From positions 312,001 to 376,000 of the forward strand of contig CAJNDS010000202.1 of the NCBI GenBank assembly GCA_905221605.1: 64,000 nucleotides of DNA, given 5' to 3'. The notes below the pieces were generated by a model. That model was given only the letters and a program-made list of their open reading frames with translations. It had not been told where the DNA came from and did no database searches. Both the position numbers and the translations under genes were made by a program. This document shows positions 18,235 through 29,703 of this stretch, one piece after another; within the stretch, counting starts at the first letter, position 1, and each line of letters opens with the position of its first letter. Source of the DNA: Symbiodinium natans. Its lineage: Eukaryota; Sar; Dinophyceae; Suessiales; Symbiodiniaceae.

Positions 18235-18312
18235 CAATCCCTAAACCCTAAACCCTAAACCCTAAACCCTAAACCCTAAACCCTAAACCCTAAACCCTAA
18301 ACCCTAAACCCT
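18235..18312. repeat. CCCTAAA array
   Basis: About 11 units. Followed by an exon island and then by a TTTAGGG array, so the exon is bracketed by inverted heptads. Confidence 0.95.
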
Positions 18313-18384
18313 CTGCGCGCAGTCGCCACAAAGCCCGGCCGCAGCCGCGCCCCGGCGGCCGAAGTCCTCTGGCTGCGGCAGCGC
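18313..18384 (-). CDS. Probable exon with CxxC
   Basis: Acceptor GTTGCAG, then ALPQPEDFGRRGAAAAGLCG and DCAQR. Enclosed between oppositely oriented heptad arrays. Confidence 0.55.
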
Positions 18385-18416
18385 CTGCAACTCAATCGGC
18401 ACCGAGGTTCGTTCGA

Positions 18417-18487
18417 GGGTTTAGGGTTTAGGGTTTAGGGTTTAGGGTTTAGGGTTTAGGGTTTAGGGTTTAGGGTTTAGGGTTCAG
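18417..18487. repeat. TTTAGGG array
   Basis: Ten units. Confidence 0.95.
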
Positions 18488-19092
18488 GGCTTTTCAGCCC
18501 TCCTGGTTCAGGGCTTCAGGAGGCCTTCAAAGAGATCTCTTATAGCTACCAGCAGAAGTCTGGACCTTTGCGACCGTGGCCTAGAGGAGGCTTCCGAAAA
18601 TTCCGGGCTTTCGCGGGGAGGGATTTCCACCCAAACCTCGGTGTTCGTCTTGAGAGTTCGGCTTTGTAGGGGTTCAAGGTACAAAGCTTCGGCGTGGGCC
18701 TACGTGGCTAAGGCTGGAAGATGTTCAGGGTTGGGGTTTAGGGTTTAGGGTTCAGGGTTCAGGGATTTCTTGGGATTCGTCTTCAGGGTAGTGAAGCGTT
18801 GGAAAAGAATGGGTTTGATGGAGGCCTGGGGTTCAAATAATTACGGGGTCGGGAGCGTCAAATTTAACTAGGTCCCATAGTAGCCTGGAATAAAAGGTCC
18901 AGGGTACCCCCTTCTGTGAAAAAGGAGAACAAAAGGGAATATGACCCATGGAAAACGGCAAAAAAGGCCCCACTCTGCTGTTGTTTGGGGGAGGTTTATT
19001 TAAGGGGCGTTGCTTGCCAAAGGTTCCCCAGGCTCTAAGGTTTATGGGAGTTCACTATAGTTACCTCTCCTACCGTTGCACCACGTATGCTC

Positions 19093-19195
19093 ACTTCTCT
19101 AAATTATGACCCATTTAGGGGTTACTGTTACAAGGCGGCGGTCTCGAATATTATATATGTAGCGCACCCAAAGAGGGTCCATAATTTTGAGAACT
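19093..19195. mobile_element. P9 palindromic element
   Basis: CACTTCTCTAAATTATGACC ... GTCCATAATTTTGAGAACTG, with an AT-rich centre. Confidence 0.65.
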
Positions 19196-19239
19196 GACCA
19201 TATGAGTAACCCTAAACCCTAAACCCTAAACCCTCAATT

Positions 19240-19336
19240 TCGTAAAGCCCCATATGCGTTTGGCTGCCTCCGCGAGCTCCGGACGCAGCTCCAGAAGCTG
19301 TGGCAGGGTCAGGGGCAGCTCGGAGGCGTCGCGGAG
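19240..19336 (-). CDS. Probable exon (Leu/Glu-rich)
   Basis: Minus strand reads GLRDASELPLTLPQLLELRP then ELAEAAKRIWGFTK. Acceptor probably TTGAG at the P6 edge; a second frame is also open. Confidence 0.55.
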
Positions 19337-19345
19337 CCCACCTCA

Positions 19346-19460
19346 ACTAGGTTGCCCAGTAACCTAGGATGAAAAAGGGTGCCCTTTTTTGCTTGTAGGG
19401 GTTTATAAGGGAACCTAAACCCCCCAAAAAGGAAATAAGGGTACTACTGGGCATCCTAGT
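19346..19460. mobile_element. P6 palindromic element
   Basis: ACTAGGTTGCCCAGTAACC ... GGTACTACTGGGCATCCTAG. CA flanks both ends. Confidence 0.82.
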
Positions 19461-19561
19461 CAAAACCCTGAAGCTCTAAGAACCTACAATGGGCAAAGGG
19501 TTTGGATATAGGGTTTAGGGTTTAGGGTTTAGGATTTAGGGTTTAGGGTTTTCAAAGTCTA

Positions 19562-19650
19562 CCTGGGACACTATTTACCTACAGTTTAGTAGTAGCTACC
19601 CTTGATTCGTAGGTATAACCCAGAAAACTGTAGGTGCAGAGGGTCCCAGG
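19562..19650. mobile_element. P4 palindromic element
   Basis: CCTGGGACACTATTTACC ... GGTGCAGAGGGTCCCAGG. Confidence 0.8.
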
Positions 19651-20333
19651 CAAACCCTGCAACGAATAAAAGGGGCCCTAAACCCTAAACCCTATAAACC
19701 CTGACCCCCAATAGAAATCCCCAAATAGTAGGTTAGAGGCCCTAAACCCTAAACCCTAAACCCTAAATCCTAAACCCTAAACCTTAAACCCCGAAACGCC
19801 ATGGGGTTGAAGTATGTTGAAGGCCTCGAGGCTCCAGGGCTCCAGTCTTGTGGGGTTTTGATTGCGAGCCTAAACCCTAAACCCTAAACCCTAAGCCCTA
19901 AACCCTAAACCCTAAACCCTAAATCCTTATAAAGCCTAAGCCATGGAGACTCAGAGGGGGAGTAGGAATGAAGGCTTCGGACAGCAAGGGACAAGGGAGT
20001 TCGAGTTGTCAGTCAAGCTATTTGTGTATTGAGAATCAGGCCACTGAATCTCGAGGTCCCCAGAGGACGGATCCTGTCCCTGGGTGGAACTCAGCCCCTA
20101 AACCCCTAAACCTAAACCCTAAACATCTTAGTATACGTTTGTGTAGCCTTGGACGAAACTGCTGCGGCGTAGATTCTGCCTCCATCAAAACCCGGCATGC
20201 AAAACACGTGCAAATGTTCGAGTCCAGAGTGCCTTCTGCAAGCTAACCTCGGAATCATTCGGAGTACGCTTACGTTACCGCTATGATATGTATGTATGTA
20301 TATATAATCACAATGCAAAACGTTAAACCAAAC

Positions 20334-20400
20334 CTGAGCCGCAAATGCGCGCCACAGCTCGCTCGCTGGCCAGCAATGCCTTGCAAGTTGCCAGTCGGCT
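20334..20400 (-). CDS. Exon of unknown function (Trp-rich)
   Basis: 67 nt = 1 + 22 codons; acceptor CCCTTAAG is a variant heptad, donor CAG|GTTTGG. Reads ADWQLARHCWPASELWRAFA then AQ. Confidence 0.68.
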
Positions 20401-20406
20401 CTTAAG

Positions 20407-20522
20407 GGTTTTAGGGTTTAGGATTAGGGTTTAGGGTTTAGGGTTTAGGGTTTAGGGTTTGGGGTTTAGGGTTTAGGGTTTAGGGTTTAGGGTTTAGGGT
20501 TTAGGGTTTAGGGTTTAGGGTC
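20407..20522. repeat. TTTAGGG array
   Basis: About 16 units, a few GTTTGGGG and ATTAGGG variants. Confidence 0.95.
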
Positions 20523-20843
20523 ACTCTGAACCCTATAGCCCCGCTGCGCCCCATACAGGGATCAGTTGCCAACAACTTTCGAAGACGGAGTTGAAACCAG
20601 GGCGTTTTATTTTGTTGATTACTGTTGAGGAGTTTACCATCTCAAAGCACTCGCTCTTGCCTGGCATGACCTGTAGTTTGTCTAGACAATCATGGGCGGC
20701 TGGAGCCATTTTGGATGCATTTCTGGCCTCTGTGCTTGCAGCCGTGCTTGAGGACGCATTTCTATTTTGTCTATATGTCGCGAGCGCGTGCATGCGTACG
20801 GCTGCGTGGCTGGCTGCGTGGGTGCCGCCTCACCTCTGAAACT

Positions 20844-21135
20844 CTGGGTTTAGGGTTTAGGGTTTAGGGTTTAGGGTTTAGGGTTTAGGGTTTAGGACCC
20901 AAACCCGCAAGCCCCTGCAAGGGGGTTTAGGGTTTAGGGCTTAGGGTTTAGGGCCCAAACCCGGAAGCCGAAACCACCAATCTAAGTCGAGCCAAAGCAC
21001 CCTTCCAGTCCGACACTCCATGGCGGAACCGTCCCAACCGACCATGTTTAGGGTTTAGGGTTTAGGGTTTAGGGTTTAGGGTTTAGGGTTTAGGGTTTAG
21101 GGTTTAGGGTTTAATTACTGTTTAGGGTTTAGGGT
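20844..21135. repeat. Three TTTAGGG arrays around a short unique island
   Basis: Arrays at 20844-20898, 20923-20955 and 21044-21135. The phrase AGGRCCCAAACCC follows the first two. The island 20975-21043 reads MVGWDGSAMECRTGRVLWLD on the minus strand, reminiscent of the start of plant-type LRR regions (WxGVxCxxxGRVxxLxL); weak. Confidence 0.8.
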
Positions 21136-21194
21136 TTGCAGACTCAAGATCTCCCTACTAGGGGGCCTATGGCCGTTGTAAGGCCTACCCCAAC

Positions 21195-21261
21195 CTGCAA
21201 GGACAGATCTTCCCCGAGCCTTTGCCAGCGAGGGCTCGCGGGTTGGGTACGCTCGAAGTGC
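21195..21261 (-). CDS. Exon of unknown function
   Basis: 67 nt = 22 codons + 1, acceptor CTCCACAG, donor GTTGGG. Reads ALRAYPTREPSLAKARGRSV then LA. Confidence 0.65.
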
Positions 21262-21837
21262 CTGTGGAGCACACAGCATGCATGTGCTAGAGTTTGCAGC
21301 TTTGCAACAACACCGTCACTACACCTCTAAGCTCGGAAGAACAAGGCAATATATTATGTTTTCGTGTAGATTTGATGTGCGACTAGAACCCTCGAGTTTC
21401 TAGAAGCCCTCAAGCCCCGGTGCCGCTCAGAAGGCTTTAGTGCGGACTTTTGTTTAGCGGCGAGCAAGGATTCCGCGATGGCTCGTGCTCACATCTTGGC
21501 TTTGAGGAGGCAGCACCGCTCATATCGAAACACGAAGCCGACGACTCAGAATGCACCTTCTGTGCCAAGAAAGGTCGGTGGTCGGCAGCGTTTCTCGACG
21601 TGAATGTAGGCATTTTGGGTTTGGGGTTGGAGGAACCCTAAGCCCTATATACCCTAATCCATAAACCCTGAACCCTGAACACAAGCCACCGCGCTCAGAC
21701 ACCGACCAAGGGGTTCAAGTTCCCGTGGCTAGATCACCACTTTCATGCAACAATGAACTCACGAACCTGTCGTTGCAGAAGGGAAGAAGGCCAACATCTC
21801 GGGTGTGTATATGTACATGTATGTCTGGTTATCTATG

Positions 21838-21970
21838 TATATATATATATACATATATATATATGTATCACATATCAGCCCTTTGTCAAGGGTGTGTGTG
21901 TGTGTGTGCATATACCTGTGCAAATGTATATAGATTTACATACATACACAGATGTATATATATATATATA
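21838..21970. repeat. TA/CATA microsatellites
   Basis: (TA)n blocks at about 21838-21862 and 21955-21970 around a GTGTGTG tract. Confidence 0.9.
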
Positions 21971-22406
21971 GCACCCCATTTTCAACCCAGGCCCCAAATC
22001 TTCAGCCGGAATCGCCGCGCTTGAAAATCTCTTCACCAGTACTCTAGTACAACATGAAGTTAAGCCCTTTTTTGTTCAAGAACGCAGGGGGCATGCCGGT
22101 CTGCGGTTTGGGGTTAAGGGTTTGAGCGTTCGGCTGTGCAAGGGAACTCAGCCCCTGAAGCAGAAAGGAAATAGACCATGGGGTCAGAGGTCAGCACTTG
22201 CCCCCAAGCCTCACACTCCCAGAACAATGACCACCCCTACACCCGAAGCCCGAAGCCGGAATCACCTCAAGGGCGTACACCCCTAGATCAGAGTCGCCGT
22301 TTGAACCCTAAAAGCCCTAAACCTCCCTAAACCTCACCTAAATCCCAAACAAAGGCTGGGAGCCCATGGGTCTGAGGAGGCCGCCCCCCCCCCCCCCCCC
22401 ACCCAC

Positions 22407-22463
22407 CTCCACAGCCACCTCCAGGCTTTGCCCTGGTGGCAGCAGCTCACGCAGCTGGCTGGC
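22407..22463 (-). CDS. Exon of unknown function
   Basis: 57 nt = 19 codons phase 0-0, acceptor ATCCCAG, donor GAG|GTGGGT running into an 18-nt G-run. Reads ASQLRELLPPGQSLEVAVE. Confidence 0.75.
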
Positions 22464-22855
22464 CTGGGATAGGGGGGTTTAGGTGCATAGGGTCCATTGA
22501 TGATATGGTTTCTCAAAAAGATATTCGGTTTGTGTGTGTATATATGTCTATATATATATATGTATGTATGTATCTGCTTCTTTTCTCTTGTAGGCTTAAG
22601 GATTTGTCGGGTTTACTGTGGTTTAAACGGGGTTTCCTATAGTAGCAGGTACAAATTACAGATATGTACAACACAAGGGAATATTTCAGGGGGTAACATA
22701 CGACAGCCCCCACATGAGAAGAATTCAAGGCGTCGTGGGTTAAGGGGCCACCTGAAATCTGAACACGCCCGAGCCACCTGCTTTTAAGCGACCTGAAGAA
22801 AGCCACCAAACAACAAGCGACCATCTTCTTTCGAGGATATCTTTACTGCCTAAAC

Positions 22856-22920
22856 CCAAACCCTAAACCCTAAACCCTAAACCCTAAACCCTAAACCCTA
22901 AACCCTAAACCCTAAACCCA
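22856..22920. repeat. CCCTAAA array
   Basis: Nine units. Confidence 0.95.
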
Positions 22921-23079
22921 AACCTCATGAAGCAAGAGCCCGCACTAAGCAAAGCTCGAAACCCTGAAGTCGGGGTGCGGCGCTCGCAACGGCTTCCAGC
23001 TTTTTGCCACTTCCTGCCTTCCGTTCACAAGGGAAGATCAAAAGAGGCGAACTAGGGCCTTGAGGGATATGAGGGTTCA

Positions 23080-23372
23080 GGAAAATAGGAGACCCTTAAT
23101 ATAGATCCCCAAGTCATGGGATCCCCTTATGATAAGGCCCCCGAGAAGGCACCCCTAATGTCGGAAACCGCCATATTTGGGGTCCAGGGTGTTTAGAGTG
23201 TTTAGGGCGCAGGCTTTCGCGAGTAGGGATGACCCGGAACTCGCACCGGTGGAGCCCTCCACCTTCCACATATGGGGGGTTACGATGTTAGGGGTACCTT
23301 ACTCTAGAATCCTTATTAAAAAGGGGATCTTACAGTTTTGGGGGGTCTATATATCTGGGGGTCCCCTATAAA
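23080..23372. mobile_element. Two neighbouring P5 elements in inverse orientation
   Basis: 23080-23170 ends CCCCTAATGTCGGAAACCGC. 23268-23372 starts ATGGGGGGTTACGATGTTAG and carries AAAAAGGGGATC and GGGTCCCCT arms. Confidence 0.6.
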
Positions 23373-23628
23373 CCCCATATTTCCCGGGCCTCCAAAATCG
23401 AAGGGCCCCAGCACACTCTGAAACGACGAGCATCGCAAATGCCGAGAGGCCCACCTCTAAAGCCCCAAACAGCACTGACACCTTTGCCCCCCAAAAGATC
23501 ACAAAAGTTGTAGGGGTCAGGGTTTAGGGACCCTTTTTGCAGCAGGCTTGCAAGGGCATGCCCAGACATGTTCCAGACCCTAAACCCTAAACCCCAAACC
23601 CTAAACCCTAAACGTCCTTGCAGGACAC

Positions 23629-23685
23629 GTGCGCGGCTGAGATCGCCAGAAGGAGCAGCGGCGTAAAGATCTTCCCCAAGGCGGC
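23629..23685 (-). CDS. Exon encoding a hydrophobic segment
   Basis: 57 nt = 19 codons phase 0-0, acceptor TTGAG, donor GTGTCC. Reads AALGKIFTPLLLLAISAAH: a Lys then a hydrophobic run like a signal anchor. Confidence 0.62.
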
Positions 23686-24585
23686 CTCAAGTCGGGTTCA
23701 GGGAGTTCAGCGATGAAGGTCTTCAGCCAGGGCTCTACCCAAAAAGCAAAGCAGTCTATGGACGATATAATAGGAGGGTCATCTAGGAACCAATAGAACC
23801 CCTATGGAACTGGACGATTTTTCCACATCAACGCGTTGCAGCAGGGCTTCGGGCGTGGTGGTGGACGATGAGTCTATTCGTGGGTCGCGGGCTGCGCTTG
23901 GGGAAGAAGTCGCAAGAGTTCAGCTACGCCACCTCCACATCGTGCATCCCAACTGCAAATGCGCTGAAAACCCAACGAACCTGCAACCCCAACCCTACAC
24001 CCTAAGCCCTAAGCCCTAAGCCGTAAACCCTACACCCTAACCCTATCAACCCTACACCCTCAGCCCTAAATCCTAACCTGTAAGCCTTAAGCCTTGAAGC
24101 CCAACCCTCAGCCTCAGAACCTTCTCAATCTGGCCCCGGCGCGCCTTAGAGATCTCGGGTTCAGGGTTCAAGGTTTAGGGTTTCGGGTTCAGGTTCAGGG
24201 TTTTTGGGGTTTTTCGGGTTTCGGGTTTAGGGTGCACACTGGCGGTGCCGATTCCGAACCCACCGTTTTTTCACTCCGAGCTCTCGGGCCTCGAGATCGC
24301 CACCCATGCTTCGAATGGCCCGGACCTGAATTGCGAAGGCTCAGGGGTCGGTCTAATAACGAGGAGTCCATAAAGTGTCCATAAAAGGGTCTACAACAGG
24401 ATTGATACAGGGTTGAGAAAGGGCCTATGAAGGCGTTTAGGTTGCGTTTGCAAGTCAGAATTCAAGGGCACTTTACGCCTGGCATGCGTGTTCTGTGACA
24501 GGAGCACCACTAATTACGCCTTTAGCCGTGACCGACACATGGTGTCACAGCTTCGTTTGGGAACCCCACCCCGGCAAAACCGCAC

Positions 24586-24677
24586 CCTGATCCTTCTCGG
24601 AATTCCTGGCTGCTCCCCGGGCCTCTTTCTGCAGCACCTCCTTGATGCACATCACCTGCTCCTCGGAACGAAAGAAG
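24586..24677 (-). CDS. Exon of unknown function (helical, charged)
   Basis: 92 nt = 1 + 30 codons + 1, acceptor GCTGCAG, donor GTGCGG. Reads FFRSEEQVMCIKEVLQKEAR then GAARNSEKDQ. Confidence 0.72.
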
Positions 24678-25134
24678 CTGCAGCAAGTGGCATGTTTTCT
24701 AGCTACTTCTTGTAGAAGACCGCGGAGATACCGATGCACGGAGACGCATCGTACATGAGAAGCCGCACATGCACCTTCAGCCACAACCAGAATACAAACG
24801 ACCCGACATGACAGCCACAAAAAACAGAGTCGGCACCCAAGGCTCGGGAAGTGAATTCAGCCTCTGCAGCTGGCTGAAGAAAGTGCTCCACCGATCGTGG
24901 TCCCACGGGGGGATATTGCCCAAGTGTCCTGCTGCGCTCCTCCTAATTGTCCAATATTCCTAGGGGAACTAGAGGTCAACCTTTGGGAATAGACAAAGAT
25001 TTCTAAGACCCCAAAAGCTAACGATTTCCTACCCTAGTACTAAGTCCCATAAGATGGATGGAGGTTCATGTCTGTGGTCATTGTGTGACCAAAGTTACGA
25101 CTTGCGAAGGCGAGTCTACAAGCCACATGCACAT

Positions 25135-25194
25135 CTGGCAAGCTGTCCTCCCTTCACGCTCTCATGGACGACCTTCTTGCAGTACTTCATGATC
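25135..25194 (-). CDS. Exon joined in frame to 25545-25635
   Basis: Acceptor GAGTCAG. The first G completes the TG left upstream (Trp), then IMKYCKKVVHESVKGGQL. The 3' boundary is uncertain (GC donor near CTT|GCCAG). Confidence 0.65.
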
Positions 25195-25398
25195 CTGACT
25201 CAACACTAGACCCACTCTGAGAAGACGGTTTGATGTACTACGACGTGTGCTTCAGGTACGGGTGCCGAACCGGCTTCTTGGCCCCTTCTAGAAGCCCACA
25301 GCTGAACTGCCATCTTACGAGAGCCACAGGTTTAGCGAACTGCCACAGATTTGTGCTCCCCGCCCTTGAAGATACAATGGACCAGCTCTATCACACTC

Positions 25399-25400
<2 letters not shown>

Positions 25401-25483
<83 letters not shown>

Positions 25484-25507
25484 GCGCGCGCGCGCGCGCG
25501 CGCGCGC
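25401..25507. repeat. (CA)40 followed by (CG)13 tract in an intron
   Basis: 80 bp of perfect CA then CC and about 25 bp of alternating CG: over 100 bp of alternating purine-pyrimidine inside the intron 25195-25544. Confidence 0.97.
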
Positions 25508-25544
25508 CACATACGCTCTATACGTCATCAGCCCCAGACTATGC

Positions 25545-25635
25545 CATGACGAGCCGAGTGACGCGTCCCGCCGCTGCAGCGCTTGCTTCACCACTTCCTT
25601 GACCAGGAACTCGCGCTGGACGTGGACCCCGATGC
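25545..25635 (-). CDS. Exon of unknown function
   Basis: 91 nt = 2 + 29 codons + 2, acceptor CTTCTCAG, GC donor (TG|GCATAG). Reads IGVHVQREFLVKEVVKQALQ then RRDASLGSS; Trp is completed by exon 25135-25194. Confidence 0.78.
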
Positions 25636-26633
25636 CTGAGAAGCGGAGGCTTGGGGAGGGCGGAGTGGGGGGGGGGGGGAGTTTAGCGATGTAGGACGAG
25701 GCCACTAATCGCTTCCCCCAAATTCTAAAACCCCCCCTAATTTTAAATATTATTTCGGACCCTGCCGGCACCCAGCCCAATACTAAACCTTGTTTGAGAA
25801 TTAGGGGAGGGGTTCAGGGCCTTCGCCCTTGAGTTGAGCCATTAGGGTTTCAAGGTTTAGGGCTGAAGGCTGACAGGATTAGGATCCAGGGCTCAGGGCT
25901 TGGAGGGTTTAATTATTAGGTTTCGGAATTCAGGTTTTAGGATTTAGACCCCCCCCCTAATTTTAAATATTTTTCGGGCCCAGGCGAATTTCAGAATTAG
26001 GGAGGGGGGGGGGGGACGGATTTAGTACTAGGGGGAAGGGGTTACATCCGAAAACACAAAAAGGCCTAGACCCTAAAATTCGAATTCTTGTGTAGAGGTC
26101 CAGAGTTGGGCCCATGGGAAGCTAAAGTATGGCTTACTCGCCTTCTGAAGATGGTTGGGATGCTGGAACAGGAAACGAGCGGGTGGATACGCAGGCACTT
26201 CGCACTGGTGGCGATTCAAAAGCACCCTAAACTAAATCTGTCTAAGGGTGCTAATTTTGAAATACAAGCCAAAAAACCCTGAACCCTAAACCAGAAACCC
26301 TAAACCCGCCATCTTCGCTTGAGGAGCTCGTCTAGGTGACCTGAACCCCAAGTGGACTTTCCCGAGGCTGGACTGACAGGAAAAAATAGCAGCTGCACAT
26401 GCACCAACAGCGCAAGCCCCTAAGCCCCGAAACCCCACAACCCCCCCACAAATTCCCCCAAACCCCCCTGAACTACTCAACAACCCCTTTTGTCCTAAAC
26501 CCCAAACCCTGCACCCTAAACTCTATAAACCCTAAACCCTAAACGCTATAAACCCTACACCCTAAACTCTATAAACCCTAAACCCCAAACCCCAAACCCC
26601 AAACCCTAAACCCTACACCACACCAAATGAGCC

Positions 26634-26699
26634 CTTCAATCCCGGGAAGGGGGCTCCGATAGCTGGGCAGGCCCAAGCTCGCGGCCGCCGCAGTCAGGC
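26634..26699 (-). CDS. Probable exon
   Basis: Acceptor CCCTAAG|GC is the edge of the adjoining heptad tract; donor GTGTGG. Reads LTAAAASLGLPSYRSPLPGI. Confidence 0.55.
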
Positions 26700-26707
26700 C
26701 TTAGGGT

Positions 26708-26797
26708 CTATAGGGTTTAGGGTTTAGGGTTTAGGGTTTAGGGTTTAGGGTTTAGGGTTTAGGGTTTAATTAGGGCTTACCCTAAACCCTAAACCCT
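26708..26797. repeat. TTTAGGG then CCCTAAA (convergent heptads)
   Basis: Nine TTTAGGG units (26708-26768), ATTAGGGCTT, then three CCCTAAA units. This orientation is the one expected of an end-to-end telomere fusion, although it is short. Confidence 0.85.
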
Positions 26798-27029
26798 CGA
26801 CCCTGCTTGTCAGTGTCAGCTGGGGGTTGAGGGAGGTTGACGGGGTTTGAGAGGGCGGCTCTTCTTGGTGTTCAGGGGTCTAGGGGTTTTAGTGGAAGGC
26901 GGGGTTGAGGTGTTTGAGGGATTTTTGGGGGGTGTTTAGGGGTTTCAGGGTTTAGCAGGGAGTTCAGGGGGTCTAGGAGCTTAGGGGTGGTTCTCAAGGT
27001 TTGAAAGTGAGGCAGGGACCCTACTCTGT

Positions 27030-27163
27030 ACTTGGAGGTTCATGGCACTTATTATAACTGTGCTTATAACTGTAGCTATAACCATATTAGGGCGCTTAAG
27101 GGGCTCATAAGTTGGTTATAAGTACAGTTATAACTGATTCATAAGTGCCATGAAACTCCAAGT
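27030..27163. mobile_element. P1 element, complete
   Basis: ACTTGGAGGTTCATGGCACT ... AGTGCCATGAAACTCCAAGT with perfect TATAACTG arms; TA both sides. Confidence 0.88.
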
Positions 27164-27536
27164 AGGGACAAGAGTTTACGACGGGCCGGGCTGGTCTCAA
27201 ATACCAAGAGACCACGACACCTCTTGTCTGGGGAGCATAAGGAAAAACCGCGCCAAGATCTCAAAGGAAACACATGTTGGGTTTAGGGTTTAGGGATTTT
27301 CGCATCTTTTGGGTTTTCTAGGGTTTATAGGGTTTGTAGGGTTTAGGGCCCAGGGTAGGCTAGCGCGCAACCGCGAGATGCTTCCCATGGCACCTGCATC
27401 CAGGGTCCACGTGTTCTCGAAGGCCTTGTGGGGGAAGCTTCCTTCCTGGTCTGTCGGAAAAAGGACACTTCTGGAAGGCTTTAGGGCCGTTTAGGGTCTA
27501 GGGAGATTGGGGGGAGATGTGGGGTGAGATCTGGGA

Positions 27537-27752
27537 GGGAGATCTGGGGAGAAGGGGGGGGCTGAGGAGGGGATGAGAGGAGGGGATGAGAGGAGGGGAT
27601 GAGAGGAGGGGATGAGAGGGAATGAGAGAGGAGGGGATGAGAGAGGAGGGGATGAGAGAGGAGGGGATGAGAGAGGAGGGGGTGAGAGAGGAGGGGATGG
27701 GAGGAGGAGGAGGAGGGGAGGAGGGGAGGAGTGGAGGGGGGAGGGGAGAGGT
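27537..27752. repeat. GGGATGAGAGGAG minisatellite
   Basis: About 12 imperfect copies of 13-18 bp purine units, purine on the plus strand nearly without break for 200 bp (possible triplex-forming). Confidence 0.93.
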
Positions 27753-28154
27753 TTAAGTAAATTGAGCATTTGGCCTCAGAAGTGTTTTGGATTAATTTAC
27801 TTGAACTCAGCTTGTCAGCTGTTTAGACAAATGACTTGGACAATTCAGAATGAGACCACACACAATTTCTATTTTTTGTCTTGAGGGTTAGGGTTTAGGG
27901 TTTGGGGTTTAGGGTGTCCGGTTTAGGGTTTAGGGGCTAGGGTTTAGGGTGCTTTGCGAGCGTCTTGGAGAGCCTGCCGACTGAAGTTCTCAACTTCTCA
28001 ACCACAAAAAAGGGAACTACAAACAGAAAGAATGGCCAAAACTTCACTCCTACTACTTGCTTAAGAACCCCTCGAATTAGAAAGTTTGTCCCTACATTAC
28101 CAATATTAGGAAGAATGCTTTGAATTTTTGGGGGGGCTTCTTCAGCAAATAATA

Positions 28155-28241
28155 GATCCAGGGCTCGTCGTTGAGCCAGCTCTTCACCATGAGGTGCAGC
28201 AACTGCTCGCTGGTTATCCTTGGGACGAAACGGTCCGCTGA
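28155..28241 (-). CDS. Probable exon
   Basis: Minus strand reads SADRFVPRITSEQLLHLMVK then SWLNDEPW after a TTCAG/TAG acceptor. Balanced composition, no family recognised. Confidence 0.6.
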
Positions 28242-28244
28242 ACT

Positions 28245-29260
28245 ACGGCGGAAACTCCTCAACACTAGGAGTGCTTGCGGGGATCCTTTTGAGACAAGCA
28301 GAAACTAACAATGCTCCATAGAGAGAGAGAGAGAGAGAGCCAGAACAAAAAACAACAGATGGCCTAGGCACCATGCCCCACAGAACATCTAGGGAGCCCG
28401 AAGCGGTACCTCATGTACCTCAGAGAAGCCTTGATTAGGCAACAGCACTTGGGGAAAAGATTCCCCATAAACCCTAAACCCTCTTACTTGGGGAAACTTT
28501 CGGAATCTTCGGGCTTGAGTAGAAGGGGAAATCCGGGGCACATTGGGTTCCTTGCCTTCCCTACAGTCTTTGTGGCTTATACCTACTAATTCAGGGTAGG
28601 CGCTACGAAACTGTCGGTAATTAAACTTCCCGGTAAACCCTACGCGCAAGAAGCTGTTGGGAGCGACCCCAGGGTAGCATCGTAACCCCTGCAACTAGTA
28701 TACAGCTCACGTTAACGTAGCATGTAATCTCATCTCCGAATATTGAAGCCCCATGCAAGACTTGCATTCTTGTATGCGCATGCCGGGATCGTAGGTACGA
28801 GTAGTTCAGGGTTTAGGGCTAGCTAGGTTGTAGGATTAGTTTAGGATTTGGGGTTGCCATGTGAAAGGTGAACCTTGAGAAGGCCAACGCGGCGTCGTTG
28901 GCTGAGCCAAGACTCTTGGGAAACTCTGTAGGGGGAGTGGTCTGCGATTCCTCAGAAGTGAAGTATGTCCAGAGTTTAGGGGTTAAAGGTTGAGGGCTTC
29001 TCCACGAATCTAACGCCAGCCTACATCCTTCATGAAACAGAAAGAATGCTTGCAGCAACCCAACTGGAGAGACCGAGTTCCCCCCAAAATCAAGAAATCA
29101 AGTCCATAGCCGAACTGACAACCTCTCAGGGTTGAATTCGGGTTTAGGGCTTACTTCTCCTACGCCCTGAAGAGCTCAGGAAACATGGGCTTCCAGCAAG
29201 GTGCAGCAGCGAGACACGGGGATGTGCTTCGCTGTTAAACCGGCCCGAAAACCTTGGTAC
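28245..29260. other. No confident gene
   Basis: Contains (GA)10 at 28321-28340 and degenerate heptads near 28805 and 29135. Short ORFs on both strands look like chance; 28819-29058 on the minus strand is the best of them. Confidence 0.5.
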
Positions 29261-29261
29261 T

Positions 29262-29392
29262 GACCCTAAACCCTAAACCCTAAACCCTAAACCCTAAACC
29301 CTAAACCCTAAACCCTAAACCCTAAACCCTAAACCCTAAACCCTAAACCCTAAACCCTAAACCCTAAACCCTAAACCCTAAACCCGAAACTA
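29262..29392. repeat. CCCTAAA array
   Basis: About 18 units, ending 75 bp from the foldback element. Confidence 0.95.
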
Positions 29393-29465
29393 CCTGAACC
29401 TCCAGGCCCAAGTCCCAAAATTCACAAACTGTGCGCCGAAATTCGAAAAACCCCACATGGTACCT

Positions 29466-29703
29466 ACTGTTGATGGACGAAATCCTGCATCATTTTTATC
29501 ATGCAGCTCATCCCTTCCAAACCCTGAATCTTAACATTGCCGTCCTTGCAATGCTTCGAAAGTGCATGTGTGTGAATGACCGAAATCCTGCATCACCCAT
29601 ATGCGCACGCAACATTGAAATTCGACGGGTGCGGGGAGCTCGGTTACCAACCGTCGCACACGTGTAACGCAGGGGGTCATGCAAGATTTTGTCCATCCAC
29701 AGT
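29466..29703. mobile_element. Foldback module X (238 bp)
   Basis: Ends are imperfect inverted repeats: ACTGTTGATGGACGAAATCC and GATTTTGTCCATCCACAGT. An internal GACCGAAATCCTGCATCA near 29579 repeats the left end. Further copies at 30825-31062 (inverted) and 31621-31858. Confidence 0.88.

Noticed and set aside
20985-21043. LRR receptor start (MVGWDGSAMECRTGRVLWLD)
   Set aside because: Only one motif-length match, no following repeats, and no acceptor before it.
25230-25780. ORFs with poly-Thr-His or Cys-Val
   Set aside because: They read through the (CA)n/(CG)n tract, which lies in an intron between two phase-matched exons; only the segment 25545-25635 is kept.
26708-26797. Ancient telomere-telomere fusion
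   Set aside because: Orientation fits, but the arrays are short and dozens of similar tracts occur nearby, so intron-borne repeats explain it more simply.
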